From contig JAFTYS010000030.1 of assembly GCA_017461285.1 (NCBI GenBank), positions 1 through 28,093 on the forward strand: DNA of 28,093 bases, given 5' to 3'. The notes under the pieces were generated by a model, which saw only the letters and a program-made list of their open reading frames with translations, searched no databases and was not told where the DNA came from. A program made the translations under genes and the position numbers. Of this stretch, positions 23,616 through 28,093 are shown one piece after another (the first letter of the stretch is position 1; every line of letters begins with the position of its first letter). This stretch comes from Bacteroidales bacterium. GTDB taxonomy: Bacteria; Bacteroidota; Bacteroidia; Bacteroidales; UBA932.

Positions 23616-25774
23616 ATTCTGTTTATCTTTATCACGTTCTTGAGGTTGCGGATCTGTGAGGTCACCTTGTCCAGCTCCAGGTTGCTTGGCACGGCTATCT
23701 TCATGGTGATGTCGTATGTGCCCTGCCTGTCGTTTTCCGCTACGTTGAACATTCGCAGCGAAGCCCTGAACGAATTGACTATGTCCATTATTTCATTGAT
23801 CACAGACGGCTCGTCGTTGGTGACAACCCTCAGGCCGGTCTGGAAGTTTCCGCTGCTCGGATTCTCGCTCCATTTCACCTTCTGTATGCGGTAAGGGTAC
23901 ATGTCCATCAGTCTGCCTGCGTTAGGACATGACATTCTGTGGATCTTGATGCCTTCGGTACGTGTCACGAAGCCGAATACATCGTCTCCGAACACTGGAT
24001 TGCAGCATTTCGCCATTCTGTAATCCAGACCTTTCACGTTCTTGGCGTCGATGACGAGGATATCGTCTGAACCCTTTTCATGGACGACATCGCGGCCTTT
24101 CTTTTCCGGTTCCGCGGCAACTGTCTGTTCCTGGCTGCCCTGCGTCAGTTCGATTATCAGATTCTTGACTTCTGCAACGTCCAGCAGGCCTTCTCCGATG
24201 GCAGCGTAGAATGCGTTGATTGTCTTGTACTGGAGCTTCTTGAGTATTGCCGCCATGGTCTCGTCTTCAAGCTCCATCTTCCAGTTCTTCAGTCGCCTGC
24301 CCAGAATCTCCTTTCCGTCGGCAGCCTTCTTGAACTCCGCCTCGCTCAGCTTCTGGCGTATCTTGTTCCTGGCCTTTGTCGTGACAACGATGTTGAGCCA
24401 GTCTGAAGACGGCTTCTGGTTCTTTCCGGACATGATCTCGACAATGTCTCCGGTCTTGAGCTTCTCGTTGATCCTTACGGCCTTTCCGTTTATCTTTCCG
24501 CCGGTGCACTTGACTCCCAGGTTTGTGTGGATGTCGAACGCGAAGTCGAGCACGGTCGCTCCTGAAGGGAGCTTTCGGAGCTCTCCTGTCGGAGTGAAGA
24601 CGAAGACGTCCCGAGTAGGAATCTCATGAACCTCATCCTCGTAATATGACGCCATAGGGTCGCCTTCCGATCCCAGCGGACTTTCCAAGGCCTTTCTTAC
24701 TGCCGTAAGCCATTTGTCCAGAGTCGCCTCGTGTCGGATTCCTTTGTATGACCAGTGTGATGCCAGACCGCTTTCCGCCATGTCGTCCATCCTCTTTGTC
24801 CTGATCTGGACTTCCAGAAAGCTTCCTTCTCGGTTCTTTACCGTTATGTGGAGTGATTCGTATCCGTTCGGCTTCGGATTGGAAAGCCAGTCCCTAAGTC
24901 TCTTTGTATCGGATTCATACTCTTCCGTCACGTAGGAGAACACCTTCCAGCAGAGGGCGTGCTCGACCGCCTTGTCTTCCTCGCAGTCTATTATGAAACG
25001 TATCGCAAACACGTCGAAGACCCCCTCGAACGGAACCTTCTGCTTCTGCATCTTCTTGTATATTGACAGCGCTGTCTTCGTGCGGACCTTCAGCTTGTAC
25101 TTGATGCCTTCGTCAGAAAGCTTCTGCTTCAAAGGCTCGATGAACTGGGTCATCAGCTTCTGCCTGTCTCCTTCCGTGCTCTTGAGCTTGTTTGTTATGG
25201 CTCTGTACTGCTCAGGCTCGGCGTAGCGGAAGTATATGTCCTCGAGCTCGCTCTTTATGTTGTAGAGACCGAGCTGGTGGGCTAGGGGAATGTACAGCAT
25301 CATGGTCTCCAGGACCTTCCTTTCCCTTGATGTCTTAGGAAACATGTCCAGCGACCTCATGACCTCGAGCCTGTCTGCGATCTTGAGTACTGTCACGCGG
25401 GGATCTCTTGAGTATGATACTATGAGCCTCTTGTAATTTTCCGCCTCCAGCCTTGTGTCCTTCGGATTGATGGTGGAAATCTTGTTGAGACCGTCCACTA
25501 TGGTGAGTATATCCTTTCCGAAGCCTTCTGACGCTATGTCGGTTTCAGGCTTGAACCTGACTGCTTCATGCAGATAGACGGCGGCGATACATTCAGCCGA
25601 AAGTCCGATCTCCTCGTCTGCAATGTGTGCGACGGCGTCCGGATGCTCTATGAAAGGCCTTCCGTTGCCTCGCTTCATGTCCTTAAGCGCCTGTTCTGCA
25701 ATGGCGTATGCCTTTCTTATAAGGTTCTTTCCTGCTTCGTCAAATCTAGGGAAAAGTTCGTCAATGCGCTCCAT
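23612..25774 (-). CDS. RelA/SpoT homologue, (p)ppGpp synthetase with degenerate hydrolase site
   Basis: The 720-residue protein has the full long-RSH layout: HD domain (about 25-180), synthetase domain (about 220-350), TGS domain (about 390-455), a zinc-finger region (DYRMAKCCNPVFGDD to IHRMSCPNA) and a C-terminal ACT domain (about 645-720). Synthetase motifs are present: FDVFAIRFIID, NPKPNGYESLHITV and the catalytic-Glu EVQIRT. The hydrolase motif HDxxED reads HEAVRF, and the usual DRLHNMR reads DRLEVMR, so hydrolysis of (p)ppGpp is probably lost while synthesis is kept. The loop before NPKPNGY reads RLRD, nearer the RxKD than the ExDD class. A separate hydrolase would then be needed elsewhere in the genome. 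Confidence 0.94.
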   Translation of the reverse strand: MERIDELFPRFDEAGKNLIRKAYAIAEQALKDMKRGNGRPFIEHPDAVAHIADEEIGLSAECIAAVYLHEAVRFKPETDIASEGFGKDILTIVDGLNKISTINPKDTRLEAENYKRLIVSYSRDPRVTVLKIADRLEVMRSLDMFPKTSRERKVLETMMLYIPLAHQLGLYNIKSELEDIYFRYAEPEQYRAITNKLKSTEGDRQKLMTQFIEPLKQKLSDEGIKYKLKVRTKTALSIYKKMQKQKVPFEGVFDVFAIRFIIDCEEDKAVEHALCWKVFSYVTEEYESDTKRLRDWLSNPKPNGYESLHITVKNREGSFLEVQIRTKRMDDMAESGLASHWSYKGIRHEATLDKWLTAVRKALESPLGSEGDPMASYYEDEVHEIPTRDVFVFTPTGELRKLPSGATVLDFAFDIHTNLGVKCTGGKINGKAVRINEKLKTGDIVEIMSGKNQKPSSDWLNIVVTTKARNKIRQKLSEAEFKKAADGKEILGRRLKNWKMELEDETMAAILKKLQYKTINAFYAAIGEGLLDVAEVKNLIIELTQGSQEQTVAAEPEKKGRDVVHEKGSDDILVIDAKNVKGLDYRMAKCCNPVFGDDVFGFVTRTEGIKIHRMSCPNAGRLMDMYPYRIQKVKWSENPSSGNFQTGLRVVTNDEPSVINEIMDIVNSFRASLRMFNVAENDRQGTYDITMKIAVPSNLELDKVTSQIRNLKNVIKINRI

Positions 25775-25799
25775 GTCTGTCCGTTTTTACATTTGGATT

Positions 25800-25807
25800 C
25801 AAAGATA
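25800..25807 (-). promoter_or_regulatory. -7 box of the RelA/SpoT gene
   Basis: Reads TATCTTTG on the minus strand, a perfect match to TAnnTTTG, 26 bases before the ATG at 25774. A TTTG 12 bases upstream is too close to be a normal -33 partner. Confidence 0.5.
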
Positions 25808-25885
25808 CGAAAAATTAGCCAAATATATGCTTTGGTCCGTATATTGCCTTGTGTTGTTTAGAACTTTTAAAAATAAGAAAAGTAT

Positions 25886-26515
25886 ATGAAACGAATCTTA
25901 CTGACTGTAATGGTCATTGTCGCCGGGCTTTCAGCGATAGCTCCCGACACATACGCGCAGAGCGGCAACCGCAATGCGCGTGCCGCAACAAAGCAGGAAA
26001 AGATGGATGCATGGCACAGAGACATGGCAGAGTTCAGGGCAAGGTCAGCCCAGGACCGTCAGATGGCAGCCCTCACAGACTCCATCGCTTCCGTCCAGGC
26101 CCGTGCCGCCCTGCAGAATCAGGACTTCGTCCTTGAAGCAGACAACGTGACTTTCAGGAACGGATCGACTGTCTTTGTCAATTCCAGCACAAACTTCATC
26201 TCGGTAAAGGGAAACAGGGCTGTGGTGCAGATCTCCCCAAGCAACTTCGCCTCCGGCCCTAACGGTGTCGGTGGAGTCACCGTAGACGGTGTCATTTCCG
26301 GCCAGCAGATTACCAAAGGAAAAGACGGACGCATCACTTTCTCGATGAATGTCATGGGAATAGGTATCAATGCTCAGGTTGAGATCTATATGTTCCCTGG
26401 CAGCAACCAGGCCTCTGCCACGGTATACCCGAACTTCAATTCCAATACCGTATGGCTCAGCGGAAAGATAGTTCCTTATGAGAACTCGAATGTATTTGAA
26501 GGAATGTCATTATAA
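25886..26515 (+). CDS. DUF4251 domain secreted protein
   Basis: The 209-residue protein has a cleavable signal peptide (hydrophobic residues 4-18, cleavage near TYAQ), a charged helical segment with many Arg, Ala and Gln (about 28-75), and a DUF4251 domain: DFVLEADNVTFRNGST, VNSSTNFISVKGNRAVVQIS, GPNGVGGVTVDGVISG and ITFSMNVMGIGINAQVEIYM. The domain is a beta-rich fold frequent in gut Bacteroidales, function unknown. It should be periplasmic or surface exposed. The DUF4136 lipoprotein gene starts 20 bases later, so the two likely share a transcript. I see no convincing promoter in the 111 bases before it. Confidence 0.88.
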   Translation: MKRILLTVMVIVAGLSAIAPDTYAQSGNRNARAATKQEKMDAWHRDMAEFRARSAQDRQMAALTDSIASVQARAALQNQDFVLEADNVTFRNGSTVFVNSSTNFISVKGNRAVVQISPSNFASGPNGVGGVTVDGVISGQQITKGKDGRITFSMNVMGIGINAQVEIYMFPGSNQASATVYPNFNSNTVWLSGKIVPYENSNVFEGMSL

Positions 26516-26535
26516 ATCCCCAAAAAGTTAAAGCA

Positions 26536-27183
26536 ATGAAAAAGATAATGTTTTTCGCAGCATTGGCCCTTCTGGCAACAGCTTGCCACAAGGAGCCTTC
26601 TCCTCAGGACAGTGACAACGAGTACCTCGTCTACACCTCTCCAAGCAAGGATATAACCTTTACATCTTACCAGACCTTCGATCTTGCCGACAGCCTTCTG
26701 ATCATCGGCCAGAGTGACAAGCCGGTATATTCACAGTCCGACAATGCCCTTGCTCTTATCCAGCAGGTGAGGGTCAATATGGAGAAGCTGGGTTATATCT
26801 ACACACCTGACAATCCTGATGCCGACCTCGGAATCCAGATGACCTACATCATCAAGACCGAGAGATACGTCAAGTACTACAACGATCCGTACTGGTGGCT
26901 TGATTATCCGGGATACTGGCCTTCAGGCTACTGGGGCAACTGGACAGGATTCTATTATCCATATCCTGTGACCTATACATATACGACCAATGCCCTCATC
27001 ACAGACATGGTTGACCTTACCGGCGTGGAGAAGGAAGGGACAGCTCTGGAAGTCGTATGGACCTCATACATCGGCGGCCCAGCCGGGTCAAGCGTGCAGG
27101 GAGACGTTGCCAGGATGAAGAACTCAATCGACCAGGCATTCGCGCAGTCTCCATACCTGAAGAGAAACGCGAGCGCAAGATAG
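26536..27183 (+). CDS. DUF4136 domain lipoprotein
   Basis: This 215-residue lipoprotein has a short signal peptide with the anchor Cys at residue 17 (LLATAC). The DUF4136 core is seen as FTSYQTFDLADSL, LIQQVRVNMEKLGYIY, PDADLGIQMTYIIKT, an aromatic loop rich in Tyr, Trp and Pro (about 115-150: DPYWWLDYPGYWPSGYWGNW), ALITDMVDLTGVE and the LEVVWTSYIGG strand before a helix with AFAQSPYL. Members are envelope lipoproteins of unknown role. It is flanked by DUF4251 and beta-barrel genes in the same direction. Confidence 0.9.
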   Translation: MKKIMFFAALALLATACHKEPSPQDSDNEYLVYTSPSKDITFTSYQTFDLADSLLIIGQSDKPVYSQSDNALALIQQVRVNMEKLGYIYTPDNPDADLGIQMTYIIKTERYVKYYNDPYWWLDYPGYWPSGYWGNWTGFYYPYPVTYTYTTNALITDMVDLTGVEKEGTALEVVWTSYIGGPAGSSVQGDVARMKNSIDQAFAQSPYLKRNASAR

Positions 27184-27217
27184 CCGTGACGTTTAACGAA
27201 TTTAATGAACAGACAAA

Positions 27218-27829
27218 ATGAAAAAGTTTATCTACATACTTTCAGCTGCAGCCGCACTGATGGTCTTTGCCGGCACAGCGAATGCCCAGATGGGCAAGAG
27301 GGAATACATCAATGCCGGCTGGCAGTTCAACGGCACGGTAGGCAACTCCTTTGTCGAGACGGCATCGGGATACGGTGCATACATCGAAGGCGGCTACTAT
27401 ATCACACCGATGTTCGCAATCGGAGGATTCGCCAGCTTCAACACCAACAACGATTATATTCCGAAACAGACCTATACCTTCGAGGATCAGTCGGCTTTGA
27501 CAACTGACGTTGACCGCTCGATCTATCAGGTGCCTTTCGGACTTACCATGAGGACCAGATTTCTCAGAGGACCGCTCCAGCCATATCTCGGTACAAAGAT
27601 CGGTGCGGAATTCTCGACCCAGAGCACATATATGTCGACCTTTGTGAACCGTCATGACAACTGGGGTTTCTACATGTCGCCTGAAGTCGGCCTGGCATAC
27701 TTCCCGTTTGAGAAGACGGATGTCGGATTCCAGTTCGCCGTGTACTACAGCTTCTGTACAAACAAGAACAGCAGCTACGATCTCAAGGGCATCAAGAACC
27801 TCGGATTCAAGCTCGGTGTAGCATTCTAG
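27218..27829 (+). CDS. Outer membrane beta-barrel protein
   Basis: The 203-residue protein has a signal peptide (MKKFIYILSAAAALMVFAG, cleaved near ANAQ) and alternating hydrophobic/polar strands typical of a small 8-stranded barrel: INAGWQFNGTVGNSF, YGAYIEGGYYITPMFAIGGF, QVPFGLTMRTRF, QPYLGTKIGAEF, WGFYMSPEVGLAYF, VGFQFAVYYSF and the terminal LGFKLGVAF ending in Phe, the usual recognition signal for outer membrane assembly. Function as pore, adhesin or structural protein is unknown. It ends the DUF4251-DUF4136 transcription unit with a terminator right after it. Confidence 0.88.
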   Translation: MKKFIYILSAAAALMVFAGTANAQMGKREYINAGWQFNGTVGNSFVETASGYGAYIEGGYYITPMFAIGGFASFNTNNDYIPKQTYTFEDQSALTTDVDRSIYQVPFGLTMRTRFLRGPLQPYLGTKIGAEFSTQSTYMSTFVNRHDNWGFYMSPEVGLAYFPFEKTDVGFQFAVYYSFCTNKNSSYDLKGIKNLGFKLGVAF

Positions 27830-27837
27830 GAAAGATC

Positions 27838-27887
27838 ACCTTCACATCCTCAGGACTTTCGGCAGGATGTGAAGGTTTTCTTTTTTT
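27838..27887 (+). terminator. Terminator after the beta-barrel gene
   Basis: ACCTTCACATCCT (27838-27850) pairs perfectly with AGGATGTGAAGGT (27864-27876) around a 13-base loop, followed by TTTCTTTTTTT. It starts 9 bases after the stop of the outer membrane protein gene. Confidence 0.9.
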
Positions 27888-27918
27888 GTTGGTCAGAGGC
27901 AAAAAAGTTACGATTTTG

Positions 27919-27949
27919 TTTGCAGGGTAAGAAAAAAAATGTACCTTTG
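27919..27949 (+). promoter_or_regulatory. Promoter of tRNA-Lys
   Basis: TTTG (27919-27922), 19 bases, then TACCTTTG (27942-27949): both elements match the Bacteroidetes consensus exactly at ideal spacing. Transcription would start near 27956, about 45 bases before the mature tRNA. This is the best promoter in the window. Confidence 0.8.
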
Positions 27950-28000
27950 CAGTCCCAATTCGAAAGGAACTCACTAGAGACCCAAGAATGACCTCGGATT

Positions 28001-28073
28001 GATTCGCTAGCTCAGCAGGTAGAGCACAACACTTTTAATGTTGGGGTCATGGGTTCGAGCCCCATGCGAATCA
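28001..28073 (+). tRNA. tRNA-Lys (anticodon TTT)
   Basis: A full 73-base cloverleaf. Acceptor stem GATTCGC (28001-28007) pairs with GCGAATC (28066-28072), with discriminator A at 28073. The D arm is GCTC/GAGC. The anticodon arm CAACA/TGTTG encloses loop CTTTTAA, giving anticodon TTT. The T arm ATGGG/CCCAT encloses TTCGAGC. The CCA end is not encoded. No other tRNA follows within the remaining 20 bases. Confidence 0.97.
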
Positions 28074-28093
28074 CGGAAAATACTGCTTCCCTA

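Noticed and set aside
27950..28000. Region between the tRNA promoter and tRNA-Lys as a second tRNA or small RNA gene
   Set aside because: No cloverleaf or strong hairpin is visible. It fits a 5' leader removed by RNase P.
1..28093. CRISPR arrays, insertion sequences, prophage genes or rRNA
   Set aside because: I found no regularly spaced direct repeats, transposase or phage genes, or rRNA sequences anywhere in the window.

Overview
The window looks like chromosomal DNA from a member of the Bacteroidota, most likely order Bacteroidales. Four things point there. Promoter-like sites match the Bacteroidetes pattern (TTTG, about 19-20 bases, TAnnTTTG). The gene set includes several families typical of that phylum (DUF4251, DUF4136, DUF3822, FISUMP lipoproteins, a Bacteroidetes-type soluble pyrophosphatase). 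Many lipoproteins have short signal peptides ending in a lipobox cysteine. Leaders are A/T-rich and mostly lack a strong Shine-Dalgarno sequence. I cannot fix the genus. The coding density is high and no gap without a gene exceeds about 170 bases.

Layout, left to right: the 3' end of an unidentified gene (1-216); apbE (-); a FISUMP lipoprotein, lemA and two TPM-domain genes (+); a shortened comEC-like gene (-); the fermentation operon ackA-ptb-buk (+, 5415-8674). A long leftward block follows (14660 back to 8686): nrnA-like phosphoesterase, two FKBP-type lipoproteins, a MATE exporter, a cytidylate-kinase-like protein and a beta-lactamase-fold serine hydrolase. A rightward block (14764-20051) holds an unknown membrane-anchored protein with strong codon bias, a DUF3822 gene, rsmD, a SulP transporter with STAS domain, and a HerA/YjgR-like ATPase. 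gmk-nadD run leftward (21277-20052), back to back with fba (+). Then come ppa, and relA/spoT followed by a C_GCAxxG_C_C protein (all -). The end of the window carries DUF4251, DUF4136 and a beta-barrel outer membrane protein (+), a terminator, and a tRNA-Lys(TTT) with its own promoter.

Most genes are housekeeping or central metabolism: acyl-phosphate ATP generation (ack, ptb, buk), glycolysis (fba), NAD and GMP synthesis (nadD, gmk), pyrophosphate removal (ppa), stringent response (RSH), small-RNA turnover (nrnA), rRNA methylation (rsmD), and envelope proteins.

The most unusual feature is inside nadD. A GC-rich palindromic element of about 110 bp (20401-20510), with perfect 20-bp inverted ends, is read in frame and adds roughly 34 residues to an essential enzyme. 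This resembles the protein-coding palindromic elements known from Rickettsia; I know of no described counterpart in Bacteroidota. Other points of interest are a 20-bp palindrome that forms both -7 boxes of the divergent gmk and fba promoters, a RelA/SpoT homologue whose hydrolase motif is degenerate, and a ComEC homologue reduced to its membrane domain.
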